Shown here in pieces: positions 27,165 through 35,361 of a stretch of 64,000 bases of DNA; position 1 is the stretch's first letter, and each line of letters opens with the position of its first letter. Both the position numbers and the translations under genes were made by a program. Origin of the DNA: Ignavibacterium sp037440165. GTDB taxonomy: Bacteria > Bacteroidota > Ignavibacteria > Ignavibacteriales > Ignavibacteriaceae. The notes under the pieces were generated by a model. That model ran no database searches. It was given only the letters and a program-made list of their open reading frames with translations, and had not been told where the DNA came from. Location: assembly GCF_037440165.1 (NCBI RefSeq), contig NZ_JBBIUQ010000015.1, forward strand, positions 14,163 through 78,162, written 5' to 3'.

Positions 27165-27698
27165 ATGAAAAAAATTTTTTGGACTTTAATCCTGCCGATG
27201 ATTGTTTCTCTTTCTTTCTTAATAATATCATGCGAACAAAAAAATAAGATTGAATTAGAGCAACCACTCGTTCTTAAAGATGGTTTACTGTATAAAGATA
27301 GTACTTCAACCGTTCCATATACTGGAAGACATAAATCAAAAGTACTTAATAAAGTTATTGAGTATGAAGTAAAAGACGGGATAAAAAATGGAGATTTCAT
27401 ACTTTATTTTCCGAACGGAAAGATTGAAATGAAAGGCAAATTAGTAAATGATAAGAATGAAGGAGAATGGAAATATTATCTGCCTGATGGAACACTTCAG
27501 ACCGTAGGTTTTTTCAAAGGTGATGTTCCTGACAGCATCTGGACATGGTATTATCAAATTGGAAAGGTTTTCGAAGTTGGAAGATTTGATAGCGGGGTGA
27601 AAATTGGTGAGTGGAAAACTTTCGATGAAAACGGCAAACTCAGAGTAAGCAGAATTTTTGAAAATGGAGTTATAAAAGATTCAACAGTATTTAACTAA
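27165..27698 (+). CDS. Lipoprotein with YwqK/MORN-like repeats
   Basis: A 177-residue lipoprotein with a signal ending L-I-I-S-C near residue 23. The body has repeated short beta-hairpin units (G-D-F-I-L-Y-F-P-N-G-K-I, G-E-W-K-Y-Y-L-P-D-G-T-L, G-E-W-K-T-F-D-E-N-G-K-L) of the MORN/YwqK type. The YwqK name comes from a proposed antitoxin in Bacillus, but no toxin gene is adjacent, so it is more likely a periplasmic structural or binding protein. It is the first of two small lipoprotein genes placed head to tail. Confidence 0.75.
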   Translation: MKKIFWTLILPMIVSLSFLIISCEQKNKIELEQPLVLKDGLLYKDSTSTVPYTGRHKSKVLNKVIEYEVKDGIKNGDFILYFPNGKIEMKGKLVNDKNEGEWKYYLPDGTLQTVGFFKGDVPDSIWTWYYQIGKVFEVGRFDSGVKIGEWKTFDENGKLRVSRIFENGVIKDSTVFN

Positions 27699-27717
27699 AA
27701 TGAATTGGAATAAACTT

Positions 27718-28209
27718 ATGAAAAAGATTCTATCACTTGGATTGATTTTACTTTTAATTTCTTGTTCAAAATCTTTTGAAGAAGATTTTAATAATGCTTC
27801 TAAACTTCTAAAGGAAAATAAAATTGAAGAAGCAATTGCAGAGTTTGATAAAATAGCGCAGAGTAATGACGAAAAATATTCTCCCGAAGCTTTAGCTCAG
27901 TTAGCTTCAATATATCAGGGAAAACTTGATAAAAATCTTTCTGCAGAAGAATCGGTAAAGAAATCTCAATTCTATTTTCGCACTATCTATGATAAATATC
28001 CGAATAATCCTTTAGCACCAAAAGCACTTTTTATGTCTGCCTTTATCCTTGCAAATGAGTTGAATAAATATGATGAAGCAACAAAAGAATATAATCTCTT
28101 CCTTGAAAAATTTCCTGATCACGAATTAGCTGCATCAGCAAAACAGGAACTTGATTTCATCGGGTTATCACCTGAAGAAATTCTTAAAAGGAAAATGGCA
28201 AATCAATAA
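27718..28209 (+). CDS. TPR lipoprotein, BamD/YbgF-like
   Basis: A 163-residue lipoprotein. The ATG at 27718 gives a compact lipoprotein signal (L-L-L-I-S-C at about residue 16); an in-frame ATG at 27700 would add six residues. The mature part has TPR-type helical pairs (E-E-A-I-A-E-F-D, then Y-P-N-N-P-L-A-P-K-A-L and Y-N-L-F-L-E-K-F-P-D-H), like outer-membrane assembly TPR lipoproteins. It is too short for full BamD (about 240 residues). The stop codon shares a base with the start of the DUF58 gene. Confidence 0.72.
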   Translation: MKKILSLGLILLLISCSKSFEEDFNNASKLLKENKIEEAIAEFDKIAQSNDEKYSPEALAQLASIYQGKLDKNLSAEESVKKSQFYFRTIYDKYPNNPLAPKALFMSAFILANELNKYDEATKEYNLFLEKFPDHELAASAKQELDFIGLSPEEILKRKMANQ

Positions 28210-29117
28210 TGGAATTCAGGTTATCAGACTATAAAAGTTACCTAGATCCTTCAATCATTCCCAGAATTAATAATCTTGAATTAAGAGCCAGACTTGTTGT
28301 TGAGGGTTTTATGGTTGGACTTCACAAAAGTCCTTATCATGGTTTTAGTGTTGAATTCAGCGAGCACAAACCTTATATGCAGGGCGATGATTTGAAGAAT
28401 GTTGATTGGCGTGTGTTTGGCAAAACTGAAAAATATTTTATTAAACAATACGAAGAAGAAACTAATTTAAAATCTTATATTATTCTCGATAGCAGTAAAT
28501 CAATGTCTTACTCATCGAGAAAAGATTTTAATAAGCTTGAATATGCTAAAACACTTGCTGCTGCATTATCCTACTTACTGATTAAACAGCAAGATGCAGC
28601 CGGACTTGTAACTTACAGCGAAACAATAAAAAAATATCTTCCTCCAAAAGCATCGAAAACTTATCTTCATCAGATTCTGTATGAATTAAATCAGATTACA
28701 CCTTCAGAAAAAACAAATACAACAGAATCTCTTTCTAAAATTACCGAGAAAATAAAAAGACGAGGGCTTGTAATAATTATTTCTGATTTCTTTGATGATA
28801 TAGATAAAACAATTAAAGCACTGAAACATTTTTCGTATATGAAAAATGAAGTAATTGTTTTTCAGATACTTGATCCGATGGAAAGAAGTTTTGGTTTTGG
28901 TAAAGATGCAATCTTCGTAGATCTTGAAACCGAAGAACAAATGGCAACACAGCCATATCAGATTCAGAAAGCTTACCAGCAGGCAATGAATGAATTTACT
29001 GATAAAATTAAAAGAGAGTGCATTAATTCAAATTTTGATTACACACTCATTGATACTTCTATGCCTTTCGATAAAGCTCTCTTCAGTTATATTCAGAAAA
29101 GAAAAAGATTATACTAA
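28209..29117 (+). CDS. DUF58-domain protein (von Willebrand A-like)
   Basis: A 302-residue protein. The DUF58 signature (Y-M-Q-G-D-D-L-K-N-V-D-W-R-V-F) lies near residues 55-72. A von Willebrand A-like fold follows, with a metal-site motif D-S-S-K-S-M-S around residue 96. DUF58 genes usually sit beside a MoxR AAA+ ATPase; none is present here. The ATG overlaps the stop of the TPR lipoprotein gene, so the two are coupled. The 3' end overlaps the convergent phosphohexomutase gene by nine bases. It may act as an assembly or chaperone factor, as inferred for MoxR-linked members. Confidence 0.85.
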   Translation: MEFRLSDYKSYLDPSIIPRINNLELRARLVVEGFMVGLHKSPYHGFSVEFSEHKPYMQGDDLKNVDWRVFGKTEKYFIKQYEEETNLKSYIILDSSKSMSYSSRKDFNKLEYAKTLAAALSYLLIKQQDAAGLVTYSETIKKYLPPKASKTYLHQILYELNQITPSEKTNTTESLSKITEKIKRRGLVIIISDFFDDIDKTIKALKHFSYMKNEVIVFQILDPMERSFGFGKDAIFVDLETEEQMATQPYQIQKAYQQAMNEFTDKIKRECINSNFDYTLIDTSMPFDKALFSYIQKRKRLY

Positions 29118-30458
29118 CTCCTCAATTTCTTTTACATACTTATCAGCAATTTCTTCAGCGAGTTTTTTATTCTTTGCTTCAACAATAATTCTGATAATTG
29201 GTTCTGTATTTGATTTTCTCATATGAACCCAGTGATCTTCAAAATCGATTCTTAAGCCATCATCAGTATTAAGGTTTTGATTTTGATATTTGAAAATCAA
29301 ATTTCTAATAACATCATCCGGACCGATATTTTGCAATTCAATTTTTTTCTTCACAATAAAGTATTGCGGTAATCGTGATTTAAGCTCTGATAAACTTAAT
29401 TCCTTTATTGCCAAATGCTGAAGTGTTAGAGCAATTCCTACCAATGCATCTCTTCCATAATGTAACGCAGGATAAATTACACCGCCGCTTCCTTCACCTC
29501 CAATGACTGCATCTACTTCTTTCATCTTCTTAACTACATTTGCTTCACCGACTGATGCCCGAAATACTTTGCACGAAAATTCTTTTGCAACATCTTCAAC
29601 AGCTCTTGTAGTTGATAAATTAACAGCAACATTACCCGGAGTTTTTGACAATATAAATTTTACAACTTGTGTAATTGTATTTTCTTCGCCGAATGCTTCA
29701 CCGTTTTCAGTGATCAGCACAAGTCTATCAACATCAGGATCAACTACAATTCCCAAATCAACCTTATTTTCTTTTACGGCTTGCATTGTATCAATTAGAT
29801 TTTCAGGAAGTGGTTCCGGTAACCTTGGGAAAATTCCGGACTTATCGCAGTTGATCGGAATAAATTCACAGCCGAGTTTATCAAGTAATTTTGGGACTGA
29901 ATAAACTCCTGCACCGTTAATACAATCCAACAATACTCTGAACTTTCTGCTTCTTATTTTTTCAGTATCGAGTAGTTTTAATTTTAGAATTTCATCAATA
30001 TGATTATCAATTGCCTGATAATATTCTTCTCGCTTGCCAAGTTTTTCCCAGCTTTCGTAAAATGATTCTGTGCTAAGAAATGTTTTCATTTTTTCGTGTT
30101 CTTCCGGACTCATAAATTGTCCCGTTGAATTCAAAAGTTTAAGAGCATTCCATTCATTTGGATTGTGAGAAGCAGTTATTGCAATTCCACCCTGAGCTTC
30201 TAATGTTTTAACAGTAAACTGAACAGTAGGTGTCGGAACAATTCCAATATCAATTACATCAAGTCCTTTTGCCATTAAAGTTCCGGTAACGATCTGCTTT
30301 ACCATTTCTCCAGAAATTCTTGCGTCTCTTCCAACAACAACTTTTCCTTGCTCAATAAAATCTGCGTAAGCTGAAGTATATTTAACAATAACTTCGGGTG
30401 ATAAACCATCGCCAACAATTCCGCGAATTCCGGAAATGCTTACCATTAGAGTGGGCAT
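29109..30458 (-). CDS. glmM: Phosphohexomutase, probable phosphoglucosamine mutase
   Basis: An alpha-D-phosphohexomutase of 449 residues. The phosphoserine loop T-A-S97-H-N-P, the metal loop D-P-D-V-D-R and the sugar-binding G-E-G-S-G-G-V are all present. The opening (S-I-S-G-I-R-G-I-V-G) fits GlmM of the archaeal/Bacteroidetes type, which converts glucosamine-6-P to glucosamine-1-P for UDP-GlcNAc synthesis. Phosphomannomutase/phosphoglucomutase activity is the main alternative. The gene is convergent with the DUF58 gene (nine-base overlap). Confidence 0.8.
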   Translation of the reverse strand: MPTLMVSISGIRGIVGDGLSPEVIVKYTSAYADFIEQGKVVVGRDARISGEMVKQIVTGTLMAKGLDVIDIGIVPTPTVQFTVKTLEAQGGIAITASHNPNEWNALKLLNSTGQFMSPEEHEKMKTFLSTESFYESWEKLGKREEYYQAIDNHIDEILKLKLLDTEKIRSRKFRVLLDCINGAGVYSVPKLLDKLGCEFIPINCDKSGIFPRLPEPLPENLIDTMQAVKENKVDLGIVVDPDVDRLVLITENGEAFGEENTITQVVKFILSKTPGNVAVNLSTTRAVEDVAKEFSCKVFRASVGEANVVKKMKEVDAVIGGEGSGGVIYPALHYGRDALVGIALTLQHLAIKELSLSELKSRLPQYFIVKKKIELQNIGPDDVIRNLIFKYQNQNLNTDDGLRIDFEDHWVHMRKSNTEPIIRIIVEAKNKKLAEEIADKYVKEIEELV

Positions 30459-30480
30459 TTATTCTCCTTAACTTTTAATT

Positions 30481-30488
30481 CAAAAATA
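30481..30488 (-). promoter_or_regulatory. Candidate -7 element for the phosphohexomutase gene
   Basis: CAAAAATA on the plus strand reads as TATTTTTG on the minus strand, a TAnnTTTG match 23 bases before the start codon. The -33 element was not recognised. Confidence 0.33.
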
Positions 30489-30534
30489 ATCAATTGTGTT
30501 TTATTAGACTAAAAGAGAGAATGGACGTATGCCA

Positions 30535-30631
30535 TTCCGCGAGAAAAATATCTTTTATCACGCGGAACAGGCAGGAGACTGTTCCCTACATTTTATTCTA
30601 AAATTATTATTGTGATATTCATTTGTAGGGA
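30535..30631. repeat. Intergenic palindromic repeats
   Basis: In the 432-base gap between the phosphohexomutase and endonuclease III genes, two inverted repeats precede the MITE-like element. TTCCGCG (30535-30541) pairs with CGCGGAA (30561-30567), and TCCCTACA (30583-30590) pairs with TGTAGGGA (30624-30631). No reading frame of note is present. The segment looks like a patchwork of short dispersed palindromes; the rest of the gap holds the element at 30673-30804. Confidence 0.55.
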
Positions 30632-30672
30632 TGAACTTACTGTACATTCCACTTTGTTTTTTCAATTATATC

Positions 30673-30804
30673 GAGGCTGTCTCATAAATCTTAAACTGTC
30701 AGTCTGATCCGTCAGCTGACGGATGTCGAAGACTGACAATTCTAATCAATATCACATTTTGACAAGCTCAATGTGACAGTAAAAATTACTATTGAGACAG
30801 CCTC
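30673..30804. mobile_element. MITE-like element with 12-bp perfect terminal inverted repeats
   Basis: A 132-base element whose ends are GAGGCTGTCTCA (30673-30684) and its exact complement (30793-30804), the same ends as the element at 15764-15901. Inside, GTCAGTCT (30698-30705) pairs with AGACTGAC (30730-30737) around a perfect 18-base palindrome (30707-30724, ATCCGTCAG and complement). A second hairpin joins TCACATT (30752-30758) to AATGTGA (30770-30776). The interior differs from that of the first element, so the two share ends and general design rather than full sequence. It has no coding capacity. Confidence 0.7.
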
Positions 30805-30890
30805 CTTCAAACTATTTCTAATATTATTAGTTTGTTTTTTCTTATAAATAAATTTCTATATCTCAAAACAATTTTAAAACTTTGCAATGA

Positions 30891-31601
30891 ATGAAAAAGA
30901 AAATTCAGAAAATAAACTGTCTGCTGATTGAACATTTCGGAATTCCTGAAAGACCGAAAAGACTTCCTGATCCGCTTGATATAATTATCGGAACGATTCT
31001 ATCGCAAAACACAAATGATAAAAATTCATACAAAGCTTTTTTGAATCTGAAGAAGAGCATCAAGCATTGGGATGAATTACTTCAAATGAAACCATCGCAA
31101 GTTGAAAAACTTATTAAAGTTGCCGGATTGGGAAAACAGAAATCAAGTGCAATCATAAACCTTATTAAAAATCTAAAAGAAAAGAACGGGAAGGTTAATC
31201 TATCACACATTAAAAAAATGAATGACGGAGAAATAATCGAAGAGCTTACATCTCATAAAGGTATTGGGGTTAAAACAGCAAGTTGTGTTTTACTGTTTGC
31301 TCTCAACAGGAATGTTTGTCCAGTTGATACTCATGTTCACAGAATATTAAACAGGGTTGGAATTGTTAAAACATCAACGCCGGAAAAAACTTTTTACAAA
31401 ATAGAAAAATATATTCCCGAAAATTCAGCACATACATTTCACACTAATCTTCTTCGCCTAGGTAGAGAATACTGCACACCAACAAATCCAAAATGTTATG
31501 ATTGTCCGATCGAATCTGAATGCAATTATGCGGTGAAAAATTTTACAAGCAAAAAACCAATCAAAAAGAACGATTTCTTTTTACTTGATAGCATTAAATA
31601 A
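30891..31601 (+). CDS. nth: Endonuclease III-type DNA glycosylase/AP lyase
   Basis: A 236-residue HhH-GPD glycosylase. The catalytic Lys128 (helix-hairpin-helix G-I-G-V-K-T-A) and Asp146 (V-D-T-H) are spaced exactly as in E. coli Nth. The C-terminal [4Fe-4S] loop C-x6-C-x2-C-x5-C is intact. It removes oxidised pyrimidines in base excision repair. It stands alone between a repeat-rich gap and the tyrosine operon. A UV endonuclease or MutY-like variant is less likely, as there is no MutY C-terminal domain. Confidence 0.93.
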   Translation: MKKKIQKINCLLIEHFGIPERPKRLPDPLDIIIGTILSQNTNDKNSYKAFLNLKKSIKHWDELLQMKPSQVEKLIKVAGLGKQKSSAIINLIKNLKEKNGKVNLSHIKKMNDGEIIEELTSHKGIGVKTASCVLLFALNRNVCPVDTHVHRILNRVGIVKTSTPEKTFYKIEKYIPENSAHTFHTNLLRLGREYCTPTNPKCYDCPIESECNYAVKNFTSKKPIKKNDFFLLDSIK

Positions 31602-31669
31602 TATCATCATTAATTACCAATAGATTATCTTGATTCAATTATTACTTTTCTAATAAAGTTATTTTAATA

Positions 31670-31677
31670 TAAATTTG
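31670..31677 (+). promoter_or_regulatory. Candidate -7 element for the tyrosine catabolic operon
   Basis: TAAATTTG matches TAnnTTTG and lies 41 bases before the hppD start in the 117-base gap after nth. Upstream, 31606-31615 (ATCATTAATT) repeats a half-site of the palindrome found before hmgA at 32878-32901. Confidence 0.42.
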
Positions 31678-31718
31678 AGCAATAAAAATTTCCCTTCAAC
31701 TAATCTAAGGAGTTTAAA

Positions 31719-32837
31719 ATGTCAGAAAAAGCTGGGATAATCGGATATGATTATGTTGAATTTTATGTCGGCTCTGCAAAGATGTGGGCGTATTGGCATG
31801 CCAAAGCGATGGGTTTGAATATCATAGGGTATTGCGGACCTGAAACTGGTGTGAAAGATAAAGTATCTTACCTGCTTTCATTAAACAATATCAACATCGT
31901 TGTTTCATCTGCAATAAAACCAAGCAATTATGAAATTGCATCATTTGTTGAAAAACATGGTGATGGTGTGAAGAGATGGGCCTTGAAAGTTTATGATGTT
32001 AAAAAAACTTTTGAAGTCTCTGTAAAGAACGGCGGAATTCCAATTCGACCTCCTAAAAAGTTTGAAGATGAAAATGGATTTGTTGAAGAAGCCGCAATTC
32101 GTCTTTATGATGATTGCGAAATTGTATTCATTAATCGTGATAACTACAAAGGAATATTTAAACCGGGATTCAAGCAACCCATTCAGAACATAACTATTCA
32201 AAGAGAAGAAACAGGTTTGCAAACAATTGATCATATAGTTGGAAATGTAAGAACAAACGAAATGAATCTTTGGGCAAATTATATTAACACAACTCTCAAC
32301 TTCGAAACCTTTATTGAATTCGGTCCGGGAGATATTTCAACTCAGTATTCTGCTTTGCTTTCAAAAGTTGTCCGTTCAAAAGAGGCAGTAGTTAAAAACC
32401 CAATCAACGAACCTTATGAAGGATTAAAAAAATCTCAGATAGAAGAATTCATTGATGAGTATCTCGGAAGCGGAATTCAGCATGTTGCAATAACAACGAA
32501 TGATATCATATCCACTATTCGTGCAATGAGAAATAATGGTGTGGAATTTCTGAGCAATCCGCCAGATACTTATTACCAAATGTTGAAAGAAAAAGGAATG
32601 AAAATTAAAGAAGATATTAACGAGCTGAAAAAATACGGAATACTTTGCGACACAGAAGGAAAAGGATATCTTCTTCAGTTATTTACCAAACCAATAAGTG
32701 ATCGTCCAACTTTCTTCTATGAAATTATTCAGCGTTGTGAAGGTGCAGAAGGATTTGGACAGGGAAATTTCCAGGCATTGTTTGAATCAATTGAAAGAGA
32801 CCAGATGCAAAGAGGAAGTTTGGATAGAGAAGAATAA
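31719..32837 (+). CDS. hppD: 4-hydroxyphenylpyruvate dioxygenase
   Basis: A 372-residue enzyme converting 4-hydroxyphenylpyruvate to homogentisate, the second step of tyrosine degradation. The iron ligands are visible: His172 (I-D-H-I-V-G-N-V), His255 (I-Q-H-V-A-I-T-T) and Glu335 (F-F-Y-E-I-I-Q-R). The C-terminal G-F-G-Q-G-N-F segment is typical, and the length fits. A good ribosome binding site (aaggag) precedes the ATG. It is first in a five-gene run that carries tyrosine carbon to acetoacetyl-CoA and fumarate. Confidence 0.96.
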   Translation: MSEKAGIIGYDYVEFYVGSAKMWAYWHAKAMGLNIIGYCGPETGVKDKVSYLLSLNNINIVVSSAIKPSNYEIASFVEKHGDGVKRWALKVYDVKKTFEVSVKNGGIPIRPPKKFEDENGFVEEAAIRLYDDCEIVFINRDNYKGIFKPGFKQPIQNITIQREETGLQTIDHIVGNVRTNEMNLWANYINTTLNFETFIEFGPGDISTQYSALLSKVVRSKEAVVKNPINEPYEGLKKSQIEEFIDEYLGSGIQHVAITTNDIISTIRAMRNNGVEFLSNPPDTYYQMLKEKGMKIKEDINELKKYGILCDTEGKGYLLQLFTKPISDRPTFFYEIIQRCEGAEGFGQGNFQALFESIERDQMQRGSLDREE

Positions 32838-32877
32838 AATTTAAATCTAATTCATACTGAAGCAGATTGAACTTTTT

Positions 32878-32901
32878 CAATCATTAATTGATTAATGATT
32901 G
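32878..32901. promoter_or_regulatory. 24-base palindrome upstream of hmgA (possible operator or attenuator)
   Basis: The arms CAATCATTAAT (32878-32888) and ATTAATGATTG (32891-32901) are exact complements around a two-base centre (TG). The palindrome lies 39 bases before the hmgA start. It could bind a dimeric regulator or fold as an RNA hairpin; with no T tract it is not a normal terminator. Confidence 0.5.
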
Positions 32902-32940
32902 CACAAGTGAATTTGATTATAAAATTATCAGGAGGTAAGA

Positions 32941-34107
32941 ATGCCATATTATGTAAGACTCGGTAAAGTTCCACCAAAGCGACACATAACATTTTATAAA
33001 GATGATGGAACGCTTTATCGTGAAGAACTTTTCAGCACCAAGGGTTTTTCAGGAATCTATTCAAATAAATATCATCTTTACATGCCGCCTGAAGTAGAAA
33101 AAATAAGCGAAGTAAATATTGACACATCTGCTAATGAATGGAATGATGCACCTTTGCAGTATTATCACTTTATCACAGGTAAGAAGCAAAGCAAGGGTAA
33201 TATTATCACTGCCAGGAATGAGTTTCTTAAAAACAATCATATCACAATATCAACTGCTACAATAACTGAAGAAACGGGATTCTTTTATCGAAATGCACAA
33301 ATGCATGAAATGATTTTTGTTCATTACGGAAGTGGTCATCTTCTTTCTGAGTATGGTGATTTGAAATTTGAGCAGTGGGATTATCTGATTATTCCAAAAG
33401 GAACGACCTATCAATTAAAGCTTGATGATTACAAGAACAATAAACTATTGATTGTTGAATCTGATACTCCCTTTGAAATTCCACGTCATTTCCGGAATGA
33501 ATATGGTCAGCTCACAGAAGATGCTCCTTATTATGAAAGAGATTTTCGTCCGCCTGATTTTATGGAACCAATTGATAAAAAAGGTGATTTCAGATTGATG
33601 TTAAAAGTAAGAAACAGAATGTTTGAATATCGTTTGCCTCATCATCCTTTTGATGTTGTTGGCTGGGACGGATTCCTTTATCCTTATGCATTCAATTTAA
33701 AAGAGTATGCTCCTAAAGTTGGTAAAATTCATTTACCGCCTCCAATCCATCTTGCATTTGTAACAGAACATTTTGTTGTTTGCAATTTCGTTCCGAGGTT
33801 GTATGATTTTCATCCGCAGGCAATTCCGGCACCATATTATCATTCAAATGTAGATAGCGATGAAGTGCTTTATTATGTTCATGGAGATTTTATGTCCCGC
33901 ACAGGAGTTCAGGAAGGTTCAATCACTTTGCATCCAATGGGAATTCCGCACGGACCTCAGCCGGGGAAAACCGAAGCGTCAATTGGGAAAAAAGAAACTG
34001 AAGAATACGCAGTTATGATAGATACATTTCAACCTCTTCAGGTAACTAAGAATGTGAAAGAAACTATGGTGGAAGATTACGCACAGTCTTGGCTAAGTAA
34101 AAGTTAG
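32941..34107 (+). CDS. hmgA: Homogentisate 1,2-dioxygenase
   Basis: A 388-residue enzyme opening the homogentisate ring to maleylacetoacetate. The C-terminal metal site is recognisable: His301 with an acidic cluster at 305-308, and H331-P-M-G-I-P-H337-G-P. The 36-residue spacing between His301 and His337 matches the iron-ligand spacing of the human enzyme. It is shorter than animal and Pseudomonas HGD (about 430-445 residues), as usual for this bacterial branch. It has a strong AGGAGG site and follows hppD. Confidence 0.93.
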   Translation: MPYYVRLGKVPPKRHITFYKDDGTLYREELFSTKGFSGIYSNKYHLYMPPEVEKISEVNIDTSANEWNDAPLQYYHFITGKKQSKGNIITARNEFLKNNHITISTATITEETGFFYRNAQMHEMIFVHYGSGHLLSEYGDLKFEQWDYLIIPKGTTYQLKLDDYKNNKLLIVESDTPFEIPRHFRNEYGQLTEDAPYYERDFRPPDFMEPIDKKGDFRLMLKVRNRMFEYRLPHHPFDVVGWDGFLYPYAFNLKEYAPKVGKIHLPPPIHLAFVTEHFVVCNFVPRLYDFHPQAIPAPYYHSNVDSDEVLYYVHGDFMSRTGVQEGSITLHPMGIPHGPQPGKTEASIGKKETEEYAVMIDTFQPLQVTKNVKETMVEDYAQSWLSKS

Positions 34108-34313
34108 AAGGACTGTGAATAGGGTGTAAGGTGAAGTGTTAATTGAAGACGCTAAAAAGACTTTAAACGGTTACATCAATTTTGTGAAATCTAAAATGTC
34201 TAATAAATAATATGATTTAAGTTATGTTGAGATCATGCTATTTTCCTTTTACCAATACCTTTTACCTTATACCTTTGTACCTAACACCATAAAAACAGAT
34301 AACTAGGAATAAA
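34108..34313 (+). repeat. Intergenic segment with degenerate AGGT-type repeats and a gene relic
   Basis: The 206-base gap between hmgA and the fumarylacetoacetase gene has GGTGTAAGGTG-like sequence at its left (34122-34132). At its right (about 34242-34291) is a run of TACC/ACCTT units, together an imperfect inverted arrangement. Between them 34136-34210 reads as 24 codons (V-L-I-E-D-A-K-K-T-L-N-G-Y-I-N-F-V-K, ending S-N-K-stop). This resembles the C-terminus of four-helix-bundle (23S rRNA intervening sequence-type) proteins. It is probably a remnant of an inserted element; the resemblance is by eye. Confidence 0.4.
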
Positions 34314-35333
34314 ATGAAATTTGTAACATATCAAAAAGGAAAGGAACAAAAAGTCGGAATATTTTATAACGATTTTATCTTTGATCTTCAGAACTCAGCA
34401 AAAAAACTGAAACTTATACTGCCTTCAACAATGAAAGAATTTCTTGAAGGAGGAAAATCTTATATGAGATTGGCGCAGAAAGTTTTTAAAGAAATAAAAT
34501 CAGATAAAATCAAGCCGACTATAAAGAGAAATAGAGTAAAGTTACATTCACCTGTTCCAAACCCAACTTCGATGCGAGATGGTTATGCATTTCGTCAGCA
34601 TGTTGAAACAGCAAGAAGAAATCGTGGTGTTCCGATGATTCCGGAATTTGATCAGTATCCGGTTTTTTATTTTACAAATCATAATGCTGTATTTGGTGAA
34701 GGAATAATTGAAGTTGAAGATGATCATCTGCAGCAGCTTGATTTCGAACTTGAGTGCGCAATTGTAATTGGTAAAAAAGGGAAAAATATTCCAGCAGAAA
34801 AAGCAGAGCAGTACATTGCTGGTTATATGATAATGAATGATTGGTCTGCAAGAGTTCTTCAGATGGAGGAAATGAAATTAAACCTTGGTCCAGCCAAAGG
34901 AAAAGACTTTGCAACATCATTAGGTCCGTGGTTAGTAACCGTTGATGAACTTGAGCAGTACAAAATTTCAACTCCATTCGGAAATAAATATGATTTAAGA
35001 ATGGTTGCGCGTCACAATGGTAAACAAATTTCAGATGGAAATCTTAAAGATATGAACTGGACATTCGCTGAACTGATTGAAAGAGCTTCTTATGGTGTAA
35101 CTCTTTTCCCCGGTGATGTAATTGGCAGTGGAACAGTTGGAACTGGTTGTTATCTTGAACTTAATGGAACCTGGATTTTGAAAGCAAAAGCAAGAGGAGA
35201 AAATTTTACTTCAATCTGGTTAAATGATGGAGATGAAATGGAGCTTGAGATAACAGGTTTAGGTGTATTGAAAAATAAAATAAGGAAATCCAAAAACAAT
35301 TATTCAATTCTGAAGAAAAAGAAATCTTTATAA
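34314..35333 (+). CDS. Fumarylacetoacetate hydrolase-family protein
   Basis: A 339-residue protein of the fumarylacetoacetase fold. The conserved core contains M-R-D-G-Y-A-F-R-Q-H (about 84), the acidic metal-binding D-F-E-L-E-C-A-I-V-I-G (about 142), N-D-W-S-A-R and the late G-S-G-T-V-G-T-G-C segment. In this operon it should split fumarylacetoacetate, or maleylacetoacetate directly, into fumarate and acetoacetate. It lies between hmgA and the flavin reductase-type gene, after a 206-base gap with repeats. Confidence 0.88.
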   Translation: MKFVTYQKGKEQKVGIFYNDFIFDLQNSAKKLKLILPSTMKEFLEGGKSYMRLAQKVFKEIKSDKIKPTIKRNRVKLHSPVPNPTSMRDGYAFRQHVETARRNRGVPMIPEFDQYPVFYFTNHNAVFGEGIIEVEDDHLQQLDFELECAIVIGKKGKNIPAEKAEQYIAGYMIMNDWSARVLQMEEMKLNLGPAKGKDFATSLGPWLVTVDELEQYKISTPFGNKYDLRMVARHNGKQISDGNLKDMNWTFAELIERASYGVTLFPGDVIGSGTVGTGCYLELNGTWILKAKARGENFTSIWLNDGDEMELEITGLGVLKNKIRKSKNNYSILKKKKSL

Positions 35334-35361
35334 GTTTAACGAATACAAAACAAACTAACTA

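Noticed and set aside
27165..27698. Antitoxin role for the YwqK-like lipoprotein
   Set aside because: It has a lipoprotein signal, and neither neighbour looks like a toxin.
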